From the NCBI RefSeq assembly GCF_002161215.1, contig NZ_NFMB01000001.1, forward strand, positions 186,001 through 250,000: 64,000 nt of DNA. The letters run 5' to 3'. The stretch comes from Flavonifractor sp. An10 (GTDB taxonomy: Bacteria > Bacillota > Clostridia > Oscillospirales > Oscillospiraceae). The notes beneath the pieces are model-generated. The model had not been told where the DNA came from and searched no databases. It saw only the letters and a program-made list of their open reading frames with translations. Made by a program: the position numbers and the translations under genes. Every line of letters starts with the position of its first letter. The stretch's first letter is position 1. Positions 16,703 to 26,166 of this stretch are shown one piece after another.

Positions 16703-17356
16703 ATGTGTTTCCCACTTCCCCTGTCTCCCGCTGAACTGGCACACTGCCGCCGTACTGCGGCACTGTCTCAGCTGCTGGCAGGGCTGGCTGATTGCTCAGA
16801 ACCCGAGGTCAGGACGATTACCCAGTCCGCGTTTGTCCATGACATCGGCAAGGCAGCGATTCCGCCCTCTATCCTGTATAAGCCCGGCCCGCTGTCTTCG
16901 GACGAGCGGAAGATTATCCAGACCCACACCGCTATCGGCGCCCAGACCCTTACCCGAACCCACGGCACAATGCGAACCGCTGCTGTTGTAGCACTGCAGC
17001 ACCATGAGCGGTTGGACGGCAGCGGTTACTTGGGCCTGCGGAGCAGTGAGATTCACCCCCATGCCAGGCTGGTTGCTGTTGCTGATGTTTTCGACGCCCT
17101 GATTTTCCCCCGTGCCTACAAGCAACCCTGGGGCATCTCCCGCATACGCACCTATTTGACCGAGCAGGCCGATGTAGAGCTGGACGGTGACATCGTCAGA
17201 CTTCTGCTGGACCACATGGAACAGGTGCTGGCTCTTTATCCGGGCGAAATACGCATAAACAGGGCAATACATATTCAAGGAAATTATACGCATAGAGGAA
17301 GGAGGAACCTCCATCCATGCTTTTACAAGAGGAACAGTACATCATTCACTGGCTGA
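16703..17356 (+). CDS. HD-GYP-domain protein
   Basis: A 217-residue protein consisting mainly of an HD-GYP phosphohydrolase domain. The HD pair is at residues 46-47 in HDIGK, the second metal block HHERLDGSGY is at 100-109 (GYL where the family has GYP), and DVFDAL follows. HD-GYP enzymes usually hydrolyse cyclic di-GMP or related dinucleotides using two or three metal ions. There is no sensor or receiver domain. It sits in the secretion operon between VirB4 and DUF5697, and its last 40 bp overlap the next gene. AAGGAGG precedes the ATG. A role in signalling for transfer is inference. Confidence 0.8.
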   Translation: MCFPLPLSPAELAHCRRTAALSQLLAGLADCSEPEVRTITQSAFVHDIGKAAIPPSILYKPGPLSSDERKIIQTHTAIGAQTLTRTHGTMRTAAVVALQHHERLDGSGYLGLRSSEIHPHARLVAVADVFDALIFPRAYKQPWGISRIRTYLTEQADVELDGDIVRLLLDHMEQVLALYPGEIRINRAIHIQGNYTHRGRRNLHPCFYKRNSTSFTG

Positions 17357-17859
17357 CGGAGTATGGGGCGCTGACCAAAACACAAATCATCAGGCTCCTG
17401 AAGGACAAGCCGCCCCAGACAGCGGAGAAGATCATCCGAGGTCTAAAGCGGAATGTCATGCTCCACGAGATCTCAGGAGGCTACTATCTGGGAGTGGACC
17501 CCATGTGCCAGCCGGACCAGCGTATGATCCTCGCGGTATGGGTACTTCTGCAGTTTATCGACAAGGTGGATCCTATGGCGCACTACCCCGCCACCTATCC
17601 GTCTCAGATTTTCTTCCTCAAGGAGGATATGGGCTACGAAATTGTTGTCCTCTATGAGGGAGAGCAGCACCTGACTCGTCTGCTTCAGCCCCAGGAGGAT
17701 CTGCGGTATATCTTCGTCCTGCCCCATATCCGAATGGCGCAGGAGCTGGTGCTTCCCTCAGTGCCTTGTCTGTTCGCCACCGTGGACTACAATGGGCAGG
17801 AGGTGCCCGAAGTGCGGTTTTTCACAGAGGAAAGGGGGAATCGGAGTGCCGCAGTCTGA
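17317..17859 (+). CDS. DUF5697-like element protein with winged-helix N-terminus
   Basis: A 180-residue protein. Residues 1-60 look like a winged helix-turn-helix (HWLTEYGALTKTQIIRLL, then a recognition-type helix and a YYLGV wing). The rest is a mixed alpha/beta domain of unknown role. The family assignment (DUF5697) is from memory of related conjugative elements. The gene overlaps the HD-GYP gene at its start and the next gene at its end, so all three are probably translated together. A DNA-binding or regulatory role is suggested by the fold only. Confidence 0.6.
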   Translation: MLLQEEQYIIHWLTEYGALTKTQIIRLLKDKPPQTAEKIIRGLKRNVMLHEISGGYYLGVDPMCQPDQRMILAVWVLLQFIDKVDPMAHYPATYPSQIFFLKEDMGYEIVVLYEGEQHLTRLLQPQEDLRYIFVLPHIRMAQELVLPSVPCLFATVDYNGQEVPEVRFFTEERGNRSAAV

Positions 17860-18535
17860 TTTCAACCGGGCCCTGGATGGGGCCGAGCGCCGGCTGGAGC
17901 GCGCTGCAGGCGCGCTGGCCCGCACCCGCCGTCTGCTGGAGCAGGGCGATATGGCAGGAACATTTGGCTCCGCCTTTGCCTTCTCGGCAGAGGCGGAGAA
18001 GCTGACCCTGCTGGCCAGGACGCTTCCGGCCTATACAGGCCATCCCAAAGCGGCGGAACTCACTGAGCGCATGCTGCAGGAGACCATCCCGGTGGAGATG
18101 GGTTATGCCGGGCGCGGCTGGTTCCGGCTGCAATTTCCGGCACTGCTGCCCAAGAAGGAGTCTGGATCTCCCGTCTACATCCAGCAATACCTCTATCCCG
18201 CCCTGCGCCGGTACTTCGAGGGGAAGCCGCCGGCGCTGTACCAGCGATGCGTACTGGCCTACCGGCATGTGTACTGCCGTGACCGGCCGGAGCGCGCCTA
18301 TCGTGACCACGACAACATTGAGGTCAATATGGTGACCGATATCATCACGCTGTACCTGCTCCCGGATGACGCGCCAACCCACTGTTCCCACTACTACTGC
18401 AGCGCCGCCGGGCCGGAGGACAGAACCGAGGTCTATGTGATTCCCGCAAGCAGGTTCCCCATGTGGCTTGAGGCGGAGCAGGCAGACGATTTGGAGGATG
18501 AAACGCTGTATGAAACGAGCAAAATATGGCGCTAA
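17846..18535 (+). CDS. DUF6100-like element protein
   Basis: The start is taken as GTG 17846 because AAAGGGGGA lies just before it and the upstream extension has no ribosome binding site; this gives 229 residues. An N-terminal helical hairpin (RALDGAERRLERAAGALARTRR) precedes a region with conserved aromatic and histidine residues (QRCVLAYRHVYC, DHDNIEVNMVTDIIT). It overlaps the DUF5697-like gene by 14 bp. The DUF6100 name is a recollection from related elements, and no biochemical role is known. Confidence 0.6.
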   Translation: MPQSDFNRALDGAERRLERAAGALARTRRLLEQGDMAGTFGSAFAFSAEAEKLTLLARTLPAYTGHPKAAELTERMLQETIPVEMGYAGRGWFRLQFPALLPKKESGSPVYIQQYLYPALRRYFEGKPPALYQRCVLAYRHVYCRDRPERAYRDHDNIEVNMVTDIITLYLLPDDAPTHCSHYYCSAAGPEDRTEVYVIPASRFPMWLEAEQADDLEDETLYETSKIWR

Positions 18536-18704
18536 AAAAATACGGGATTTTGAGCCCGTTTTCACGCCCCATTTCCACGCAAATCCGAAGCGCCGGAAAA
18601 TTCCTGAAAAATCAGGCGTTCCCCGCCGCGACCGGGAGCCGTTTTGCGGCAAAGAGAGGAACAGCCATGCCTTAAAATCGGAAGGCACCGGGCAGTCCAG
18701 ATGA
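18510..18704 (+). CDS. Small basic protein (64 aa), translationally coupled
   Basis: The frame starts at ATG 18510 behind GGAGGATG inside the end of the preceding gene and ends with TGA at 18702-18704. That stop overlaps the ATG of the next gene as ATGA, a classical coupling arrangement, which is the main reason to accept it. The product (starting MKRAKYGAKKIRDFEPVF) has many Lys/Arg residues and no recognised domain; nucleic-acid binding is possible. The gene fills what would otherwise be a 165-bp gap in a tight operon. Confidence 0.55.
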   Translation: MKRAKYGAKKIRDFEPVFTPHFHANPKRRKIPEKSGVPRRDREPFCGKERNSHALKSEGTGQSR

Positions 18705-19864
18705 TTACGCTGCGGTCGGGCAGTCATGCGTACCGACTGCTGTTGGTGCTGGCTGTCACCGGGGAATACCCTATGCGCTCCCTGCACCTGTTGGGCAGCA
18801 GCCGGACGCTGGAGGATACGGTCAGGCGGTTGGAGAATGTGCAGCGTTTTCGCTTACCCTCTGGGGCAGACCTTGGCTCCTGTAAAATGCTCACCACAAG
18901 CGGAAGGGGCGACCGGCGGACCATCCGTCTGTATAAGGGTGCGCTTCCACTCCTGCAGGCCATCCACCCGGCAGCCCTTGCACACTATATGCTCCTCACC
19001 GGCGGACACCGCTTTTCCGGAAGTGCGGGACATGTGGAGCGTAACCACCGAGTTGCCGAGTCGGTGGCGATATGTCTGACGGCCGGTGTGGAGATGCGCG
19101 CCTTTCTGCTGCCTCCGCTCCAGAAACGGACAATCCGTCAGGTCGTACCCGATTATGCCTGCTTTTACCCGGCCAGATTCGTCAAGCAGCTGGACCACAC
19201 GGAGATGAGCAAGACCATCTTCACGCGGGTCACGGGTGCGATCTTCACACCCGGCTATTGCTACGCCGTCTACAACACGAGGAACACGGTCATGCGGTGG
19301 AGCGGTATGGGCGAGTTCAAAACCGCCCGACACCTGGAGGAGTTGACTCGCATGAATGCGGGCCAAGCCCGGGCAGACCATGCTCTCCTGCTTGGGGAGC
19401 GAATGGAGCTGGCCCTGCAGACCCTGCTGGAGTCCGACAGAAGCAAGCGCATGGAGCTGCGCTTTGACCGCATTTATCCTCATGTGCATTTCATCCCGAT
19501 GACCGAGCACGGCGTTCGGCTCATGAGAATCCTGACGCTCCCAGACTGGAAGGAACAAGTACTGTCCGCGGTGTTCCCGGAGGAGATGCGGGCCGCGCGG
19601 CCGGGCGTGATGGAATACGACGCTCAGAACGGGGATACCCTCATTCTCTCCCATCTGGACGGCGACATCGCTAGGCTGGTGCGGGTGCGGCAGGCGCTGG
19701 AGCACAGTGACGCGCCGTATGAGATCCTGTGCTACCCCTGGCAGAGCCAGTTTGTGAATGGATATATGGGTGGCCGAGCGCAGTTGCGTGAGGTTCCCAT
19801 GTCCGATTTGGAGTTTGCGATGGGTCTCGGGCTGCCGGAGGAGAATGACCTACGAAGGAGATGA
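18701..19864 (+). CDS. Element-specific protein of unknown function with winged-helix-like start
   Basis: The ATG at 18701 overlaps the stop of the preceding small gene and gives 387 residues; an upstream TTG-initiated version lacks support. The N-terminus (YRLLLVLAVTGEYPMRSLHLL, then a second helix and a basic wing) resembles a winged helix such as that of replication-relaxation proteins. The middle and C-terminal regions are alpha/beta and not recognised. It is directly followed by the coupling protein gene (9-bp gap, shared AAGGAG). Since no relaxase was found, a DNA-processing role deserves testing, but no catalytic motif is visible. Confidence 0.6.
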   Translation: MITLRSGSHAYRLLLVLAVTGEYPMRSLHLLGSSRTLEDTVRRLENVQRFRLPSGADLGSCKMLTTSGRGDRRTIRLYKGALPLLQAIHPAALAHYMLLTGGHRFSGSAGHVERNHRVAESVAICLTAGVEMRAFLLPPLQKRTIRQVVPDYACFYPARFVKQLDHTEMSKTIFTRVTGAIFTPGYCYAVYNTRNTVMRWSGMGEFKTARHLEELTRMNAGQARADHALLLGERMELALQTLLESDRSKRMELRFDRIYPHVHFIPMTEHGVRLMRILTLPDWKEQVLSAVFPEEMRAARPGVMEYDAQNGDTLILSHLDGDIARLVRVRQALEHSDAPYEILCYPWQSQFVNGYMGGRAQLREVPMSDLEFAMGLGLPEENDLRRR

Positions 19865-19868
19865 TGCG

Positions 19869-20658
19869 ATGCAATCCAAATATGTCCGAATCGCCGGGAT
19901 CATACTGGCCATCCTGCTCGGTGCGGCGGCGCTGCTCTATCTGGGCGGGCTGGTCAGCCAGGTATATCTCGGCTACCAGCAGTGGCTGACGGACAGAGGA
20001 CTCGCCGGCAACGCCACCATGACGCCCGTTCTCTTTTCACCCTTGGTGTGCTGGCGCAGCGCCCTGACCATAAACGGCCTGATATGCACACTCTTTTTGG
20101 CGGTGCTGGCCGGCGGCCTGTATCTCTTTCTCCGACTCCAGGATCGCTTCAGAAGCAAGGACTATGATCCCCGCAACTTTACCCGCAGCAAGCGGGGCAC
20201 CTATGGCACATCCGGTTGGATGAGCGACAAGGAGATGAGGTCGGTCCTGGAGGTGGCCAGTGTTGCAAAGGCCCGGGGGATCATCCTTGGAAAAACAGAG
20301 CAGGGCTCCGTCATCTGCCTGCCGGAGGACACGCGGCTCAACAAGCACATCGCTGTATTCGGTGCCAGCGGAACTATGAAGTCCAGAGGCGTGATCCGCC
20401 CAGCGATCTTCCAGAGCATCCGGCGCGGTGAGTCGGTGATCGTGTCGGATCCAAAGTCGGAAATGTACGCCGACACAGCGGAGCTGTTCCGAAAGCGCGG
20501 CTACACCGTCCGGGTCTACAATCTGCTCAATCCAGAATGGGGCGATTCCTGGAACTGTATGTTTGATCTGGGCGGCGACACTCTGATGGCTCAGGTGCTG
20601 ACCGATGTGATCATTGCCAACACCAAGGGGGATGGCAAGGGAGATCACTTCTGGGATA
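19869..20658 (+). CDS. VirD4/TraG-type coupling protein, exon 1
   Basis: The ATG at 19869 follows AAGGAG. Two N-terminal transmembrane helices (about residues 8-30 and 68-90) anchor the protein, then a Walker A-type loop GASGTMKSR starts at residue 165. The coding sequence stops matching the family at DHFWD, where the intron begins after base 20658. Joined to exon 2 (23396-24567) the gene encodes 653 residues. Coupling proteins bring the DNA-relaxase complex to the channel and pump DNA by ATP hydrolysis. Without splicing only a truncated 270-residue product lacking Walker B would be made. Confidence 0.88.
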
Positions 20659-23395
20659 GTGCGACTCGTTCGCTGGCGGTAAAAAGTCAGCGGACAAACA
20701 ACAAATAGCGTTGTTTGGATAACTGGTAATTCGACAGGTGGAATGACGGGGTAACGCCCTGAAACGCCTGCCCTCGGTGGGCGTGCGTCGGCTGCAAATC
20801 CGGTGTACGAAGCCCCACGACAACGGCTGAGAGCAACCGTAACCGCCGCCAACGGTGGCCGAAAGCGGTCTGGAGGCAGACTGTGTTGCCTATAGGCCAA
20901 GGGTCTATAAAATACCCATGGTTAGAATGTTCGCCGTAGCGGGCGGACTGACGAATCCGCGAATGTACGGGTCTATAAGAAGACCATATAGAAATGTATG
21001 GGTGCGTTCAAGCGCAGCCGGTGTGGTTTAGTAGAAATTGTCCCTACGAACGACCATGTTGTGTTACAGGCACATCCCAGCCGGCAGGCTCATAGCGGAA
21101 ACCTAAAGGTATAGATGCACAAATAGAATTACCGGAACGAGGAAAGGCAGCGGCTTTCGTAAGAAAGAACCCGGCGAAGAACAATAAGCGGGTGAACCGC
21201 TGCTGAAAAGTAGTGATCGAACCGAAGAAGTCCCTGTAATGAGGATGGAGGAATGGTCACAAGTCGAATTGTGGAAACAGGCATTATTCAATCCAATCAT
21301 AAGGATTCGAGTAAGACCAAAAGGGTCACTTTTCCAAATTGGAGGTGATGCCTTATGCCAAAAGAAAGGAAAAAAGTCCTGTGTATGGACGCCCAGCGGC
21401 ACGCCGAGTATTACGGTATGCAGCGGACATTTGACAAACTGTACGCCAAAAGCAAAGCCGGAGAAACTTTCACCGGCCTGATGGAACTGGTATTAAGCCC
21501 GGACAACATCATGCTGGCCTACAGGAATATCAAGGCCAACACAGGCAGCTACACAGCAGGAACAGATAAGCAGAATATCGGTGACATCGGACGGCTTCCA
21601 CCGGCTGAGGTCATCGGTAAGGTCAGAAAAATCGTCACAGGCAGCGAACACGGCTACCGTCCCAAACCAGTGCGCCGGAAAGACATTCCAAAGCCAAACG
21701 GCAAAACCAGGCCGCTGGGTATCCCCTGCATCTGGGACAGATTGGTGCAGCAATGCATCAAACAAATCTTGGAGTCCATCTGTGAGGCAAAGTTTAGCAA
21801 CAACAGCTATGGGTTCCGCCCGAATCGGTCAGTGGAGCACGCAATTTCCCGTACTTACTCCCTGCTGCAACGGGCGCATTTACACTATGTTTTGGAGTTT
21901 GACATCAAAGGATTCTTTGACAATGTGAACCACAGCAAGCTCATCAAGCAGCTCTGGGCGCTGGGCATCCAGGACAAACAGCTTCTGTTTGTCCTCAGGC
22001 GTATCCTGAAGGCTCCTATCCGTATGCCGGACGGCAGCACCGTTTACCCGACAAAGGGAACGCCCCAGGGCGGAATCATTTCCCCGCTGCTGGCCAATGT
22101 GGTACTCAATGAACTGGATCACTGGATCGACAGCCAATGGACGGAACACCCCGTGGCAAACCGCTACGGAACATGGCGCACCATCCGCACCTCCGAGGTC
22201 TTTGACAAGAGCAAGGGCTACCAGAAAATGCGGAATAGCAATCTCAAAGAAATGTTCATTGTGCGCTATGCGGATGACTTCCGTATCTTCTGCCGGAACC
22301 GAGAGGACGCGAAGAAGACCATGGAAGCTGTCACAAGGTGGATTACCGAACGGTTGAAGTTGGAGGTCTCCCCGGAGAAAACACGCATTGTCAATGTGCG
22401 AAAGCGTTACTCCGAGTTTCTCGGCTTCAAAATCATGGTGTACCGCAAGGGTGGAAAATATGTCGTGAAGTCCCATATCTGTGACAAAAAGCTACAGTTG
22501 GAAGAAAGCAAGCTCGGAGAGCAGGCAAAGCGCATTGTAAAGCCAGCCCAAGGGCGAACGCAGTCAGAGGAAATCGGCCTGTTTGACGAAATGGTGTTGG
22601 GCATCCAGAACTACTACAGGATTGCTACCTGCATCAGTCTGGACTGCCGGAAAATCCACCGCAGAGTCATGACAGTGCTGACCAACCGTCTGAACACGGA
22701 AAGCGGCTGTCAGCTTGTCCGGGAGGGCGGTGCCATGACGGACAGCGAAAAGGAGCGTTTCGGCGCTTCTCAAATGGTGCGGTATGTGTCTGGTATCAAC
22801 CGGCCAATCTATCCCATTGCGTTCATCAAGTATAAAACCGCAATCGGAATCAGCGCCGCTGTCTGCTGCTTTTCTCCAACGGGTCGGAAGAAGATACACG
22901 ATAATCTGGAGATGGATACGACCCTGTTTGCATATCTGCGGGAACATCCGCCAAAGGGCCACAGCCTGGAATATGCTGATTGCAGGCTTTCCCTGCTGTC
23001 TGCCCAGAAGGGCAAGTGCGCCATTAGCAGCGAATGTTTCTTGCAGCCGGACAGCATCGTGTGTCACATGAAAGTCCCAAAGGAGCAAGGCGGACAGGAG
23101 CGATACAGCAATCTGGTGCTGCTTCATAGGCGGTATCTCCCTTTGCTGACCAACCAGGACGCTGCCGCTCTCAAGAGTATCTGTAAACAACTGACTGTAA
23201 CAAGAAAACAACTGACCGAAATCAACAATCTGCGTACTGCCGCAAAATTAGCGGCAATCTGAACAACTTTCTATTGGTGATTGATTAAATGCCTGATAAC
23301 ACAATTGATGGAACGCCGGATGCGGTGAAAGCCGCATGTCCGGTGTGGAGTGGGGGAAAATCTGGCGATAACTTCAAAGGATTACCTATCACTAT
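20659..23395 (+). mobile_element. Group II intron (2737 bp) inserted in the coupling protein gene
   Basis: The 5' end reads GTGCGAC, matching the group II GUGYG rule. The 3' end has a domain V hairpin at about 23314-23347 (GCCGGATGCGG, GAAA loop, then its partner) and a domain VI before ...CACTAT. Deleting 20659-23395 joins GAT-A to AC-GGC-GAG and restores the family motif DHFWDNGEANLL in frame. About 700 nt of ribozyme domains I-III precede the intron protein gene. Positions 21074-21080 (ATCCCAG) can pair with the exon bases 20651-20657 and are a candidate EBS1, though offset by one base from the junction. Confidence 0.95.
21355..23262 (+). CDS. ltrA: Group II intron reverse transcriptase/maturase
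   Basis: A 635-residue intron-encoded protein that folds and splices the intron RNA and copies it into new sites. The reverse transcriptase domain contains GKTRPLGIPCIWDR, FDIKGFFDNV, GTPQGGIISPLLANV and the catalytic YADD at residues 305-308. A maturase region follows (EIGLFDEMVLGIQNYYRIAT). The C-terminus has a Cys/His pattern with N-L-V-L-L-H that looks like a divergent HNH endonuclease domain, with fewer cysteines than usual. GGAGGTG precedes the ATG. The gene lies in intron domain IV and is intact, so mobility is plausible. Confidence 0.93.
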   Translation: MPKERKKVLCMDAQRHAEYYGMQRTFDKLYAKSKAGETFTGLMELVLSPDNIMLAYRNIKANTGSYTAGTDKQNIGDIGRLPPAEVIGKVRKIVTGSEHGYRPKPVRRKDIPKPNGKTRPLGIPCIWDRLVQQCIKQILESICEAKFSNNSYGFRPNRSVEHAISRTYSLLQRAHLHYVLEFDIKGFFDNVNHSKLIKQLWALGIQDKQLLFVLRRILKAPIRMPDGSTVYPTKGTPQGGIISPLLANVVLNELDHWIDSQWTEHPVANRYGTWRTIRTSEVFDKSKGYQKMRNSNLKEMFIVRYADDFRIFCRNREDAKKTMEAVTRWITERLKLEVSPEKTRIVNVRKRYSEFLGFKIMVYRKGGKYVVKSHICDKKLQLEESKLGEQAKRIVKPAQGRTQSEEIGLFDEMVLGIQNYYRIATCISLDCRKIHRRVMTVLTNRLNTESGCQLVREGGAMTDSEKERFGASQMVRYVSGINRPIYPIAFIKYKTAIGISAAVCCFSPTGRKKIHDNLEMDTTLFAYLREHPPKGHSLEYADCRLSLLSAQKGKCAISSECFLQPDSIVCHMKVPKEQGGQERYSNLVLLHRRYLPLLTNQDAAALKSICKQLTVTRKQLTEINNLRTAAKLAAI

Positions 23396-24567
23396 ACGGC
23401 GAGGCTAACCTGCTCAAGAGCCTGATCCTCTATGTGGATCTGGACACCACACGAACACCGGATGAGAGGAATTTGGCCGCCGTCTACCAGATGCTCACCC
23501 AGCACACTGAGAAACAGCTGACCATGCTCTTCGACCGGCTGCCCTTGGATCATCCGGCCAGGGCGCCATACAACCTGTTCAGCCAAGGCAGCGATACCGT
23601 GCGGACTGGCGTCGTGCTGGGGCTTGGCACCCGGCTCCAGGTCCTTCAATCTGAGTCAGTACGCCGTATCACTCGCCGGTCGGACATCGACCTGGCTGAA
23701 CCTGGCAAGAGCAAGTGCGCATACTTTGTCATCCTGGACGACCAGAATTCCTCCTTGGAGTTCCTGTCGTCCCTTTTCTTTGCGTTCCTGTTCATCCGGC
23801 TCGTCCGCTATGCGGACAGCACACCTGAGCAACGCTGTAAGGTGCCGGTCAATATCATCCTTGATGAGATGAACAACATCGGTGTAATTCCCGACTTTGG
23901 ACGCCGGCTGAGCACGGTCCGCTCCAGAGCTATACAGATCATCATGGTCTGCCAGAGCCTTCCGCAGTTACAGAACCGGTACCCCAATAACCTCTGGGCG
24001 GAATTGCTGGGCAATGCTGACACCCAAATTATGCTGGGCGCCACGGACGATGTGTCAGCAGAGTACTTCAGCGCCCGCAGTGGCGATATGACGGTGGAGG
24101 TCAACTCCACCATGACCACCCGCCAGAGTCTCGCGCTGGCCCAGGTCATCCCCCAGTACCGCTATACCGAGGGCATCGGCCGGCGCCGCGTGCTGACACC
24201 GGATGAGGTACTCCGGATACCTAATGACGAGCTACTCATCATCATCCGCGGCCAGAAGATCCTCAAGGCAAAGAAATTTGACTTCATTGCGCACCCTTAT
24301 GCAAAAGAGTGCGTAAGATGTCGGATTCAGGAGTATAAGTCACATCCTGCACAGCAAGCTGCTCAGTCAGAACCGGTTGGGCCGCAGGTACCAGAGGAGC
24401 CAGTGCCCACAGAGGCATCCGCCCCCAAGCCGGAACAGAAAGCGGCTGACTCAAAGCCTGAGTCAAAAGAACCGCCGCCTGCCAGTCAGCCGTCAGAATT
24501 ACCGTCCAAACCCGCCAGGCGGCCGACGACCCTCTATGAGAGCAGCCGCCCACCAGTTGATTTTTAA
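23396..24567 (+). CDS. VirD4/TraG-type coupling protein, exon 2
   Basis: This is the C-terminal 390 residues of the coupling protein. It begins in phase with exon 1 (N-G-E-A-N-L-L-K-S-L-I-L-Y-V) and carries Walker B (NIILDEMNNIG), the CQSLPQLQ motif after it, and GNADTQIMLGATDD typical of TraG/TraD ATPases. The last 80 residues are rich in proline, glutamate and lysine (a disordered tail). It is followed by the S1-domain gene in the same direction. Translation of this part depends on intron splicing; internal re-initiation would give a product without a nucleotide-binding loop. Confidence 0.88.
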
Positions 24568-24614
24568 CGGTGGATCGATCCACCTAACAACAGATGATAG
24601 GAGGACATAACACC

Positions 24615-26081
24615 ATGGCAAAAACGAAAAAGGAACTGCAGGACCAGGTCCCCGAGGAGGAGCAGGCTGTGGCTGACACCGGCCTGATCGAGTCGGAGAG
24701 CGTGCCCCAGACTGACCTGGAACGGCTGCCGCCCGCCCTCGCTGACCTGGAGCTTGAAGCGACCAATACGCTGGATCCAGATGCGCCCCAGTCGGACTTG
24801 GATCTGGGCGGACCGATGGATGACCAGATCCCAGCGCCCGAGACTAGGTCTGAAGCAGGTGAGCCCCCCTCTGACCTCACTCAACCAGATGCGGAGCCCG
24901 TGCTCCAGACTGGGCTGGAAATGGATCAGGAACTGGACCAATTGCCTGGTGAGCCCACGCGGCCAGAACTGGAACCTGCGCAGGAGCCGGAGATGCCGTC
25001 TGAAACGGAACCGGTGCCCACTGAGGACACCGACGATGCTCAGCCGCCAAAGCGCCGCCGTCGGAACACCCGCAAGAAAGCGGAGGAAACCGAAGCGGAC
25101 GCAGAAACGGAGACAGAAACGCCATCGGAGGAGGAGCAGAGCGACGTCGGGCAGCCCCAGAAGCTCCGAATGCCCGGTCGGCGCCGCCAGCGGGTCGTCT
25201 CCATTGATGCGGAGCGCACGGTGGAGACAGATACGGATCGCTTACGCAGCGACCTGCTGGATCTGGTGGAGTCATTCAAGAGCAAGCGGATCCTCACCGG
25301 CACGATCCAGGGCGTGGAGCGGCTGGCCGACAACCCGGAGATGTCCTACGCGGTCATCTACCACGGCGACTTCAAGGTCATCATCCCGGTACTGGAGGCC
25401 ATTGAGGAGCCGGAGGACTACCGGGGCCAGCCCAGAGGCGATGTGCTCCACTACCTGCTCAACAAGCGGCTGGGCGCGGAGGTGGACTACATTGTCAAGG
25501 GGATTGACCAGGAGAACAATGTGGTGGCCGCCAGCCGCCTGGAGGCCATGGCCCTCAAGCGCAGGGAGTACTACTTCCGCACCGACCGGGACGGCAATTA
25601 TCAGATCTACGAGGGGATCCGAGCCGAGGCGCGCGTCATCTCCGTCATACGAGCCGGCATCTTTGTGGACCTGTTCGGTGCGGAGACCTACATCCCGCTG
25701 CGGGAGCTCTCCTACCAGCGATGGGTGGATGCCGCACAGCACTACCAGCCTGGCCAGCGTGTCCTGGTCAAGGTTCTGGGGGTGAACCGCAGCGACCGCA
25801 GCCACCCCAGAGTCACCGCATCGGTCAAGCAGGCGATGGAAAATCCCTACGAAAAGGCACTGAAGAAGTATGTGGTGGGCAACCGGTATGTGGGCACCGT
25901 CAGCATGGTGGATCTTAACGGCGTGTTCGTATCCATGGACGGCGGCGTCGACTGCCTGTGTACCTACCCCAAGCGCGGCCGGCCACCCCGGGGCGCCAGA
26001 GCCACCGTGCGCATCCTCGGCATCAACCACGAGAGCAACCGCATCTGGGGCGTCATCACGCATATGTCTACGGTACGATAA
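24615..26081 (+). CDS. S1-domain RNA-binding protein of the conjugative element
   Basis: The ATG at 24615 follows TAGGAGGACATA and encodes 488 residues. The first 195 residues are highly acidic and of low complexity (many E, D, P, T, with a short KRRRRNTRKK patch). The C-terminal half carries a conserved region and two S1/OB-fold RNA-binding domains at about residues 333-410 and 422-488 (ARVISVIRAGIFVDLFG and GTVSMVDLNGVFVSMDGG). The architecture resembles ribosomal protein S1-like proteins but with a different leader. It follows the coupling protein gene closely. A role with element mRNA or conjugative DNA is inference. Confidence 0.75.
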   Translation: MAKTKKELQDQVPEEEQAVADTGLIESESVPQTDLERLPPALADLELEATNTLDPDAPQSDLDLGGPMDDQIPAPETRSEAGEPPSDLTQPDAEPVLQTGLEMDQELDQLPGEPTRPELEPAQEPEMPSETEPVPTEDTDDAQPPKRRRRNTRKKAEETEADAETETETPSEEEQSDVGQPQKLRMPGRRRQRVVSIDAERTVETDTDRLRSDLLDLVESFKSKRILTGTIQGVERLADNPEMSYAVIYHGDFKVIIPVLEAIEEPEDYRGQPRGDVLHYLLNKRLGAEVDYIVKGIDQENNVVAASRLEAMALKRREYYFRTDRDGNYQIYEGIRAEARVISVIRAGIFVDLFGAETYIPLRELSYQRWVDAAQHYQPGQRVLVKVLGVNRSDRSHPRVTASVKQAMENPYEKALKKYVVGNRYVGTVSMVDLNGVFVSMDGGVDCLCTYPKRGRPPRGARATVRILGINHESNRIWGVITHMSTVR

Positions 26082-26136
26082 TAATATTGATATGACAAAA
26101 AAATAAAATATCGAAGTTTGTCACATTGATATTATC
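26077..26136. promoter_or_regulatory. AT-rich inverted repeat upstream of the DUF4143 ATPase
   Basis: Bases 26077-26099 and 26117-26136 form an imperfect inverted repeat whose inner 7 bp (TGACAAA/TTTGTCA) match exactly. ATTGATAT also occurs twice. The segment is far more AT-rich than the flanks and probably holds the promoter and operator of the following gene. Confidence 0.45.
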
Positions 26137-26166
26137 AAGTTTACAATTTGGGAGGGATGTGGTAAG

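Noticed and set aside
20659-21354. Possible separate regulatory RNA before the intron protein
   Set aside because: Explained as domains I-III of the group II intron, consistent with the GTGCG start and domain V at the other end.
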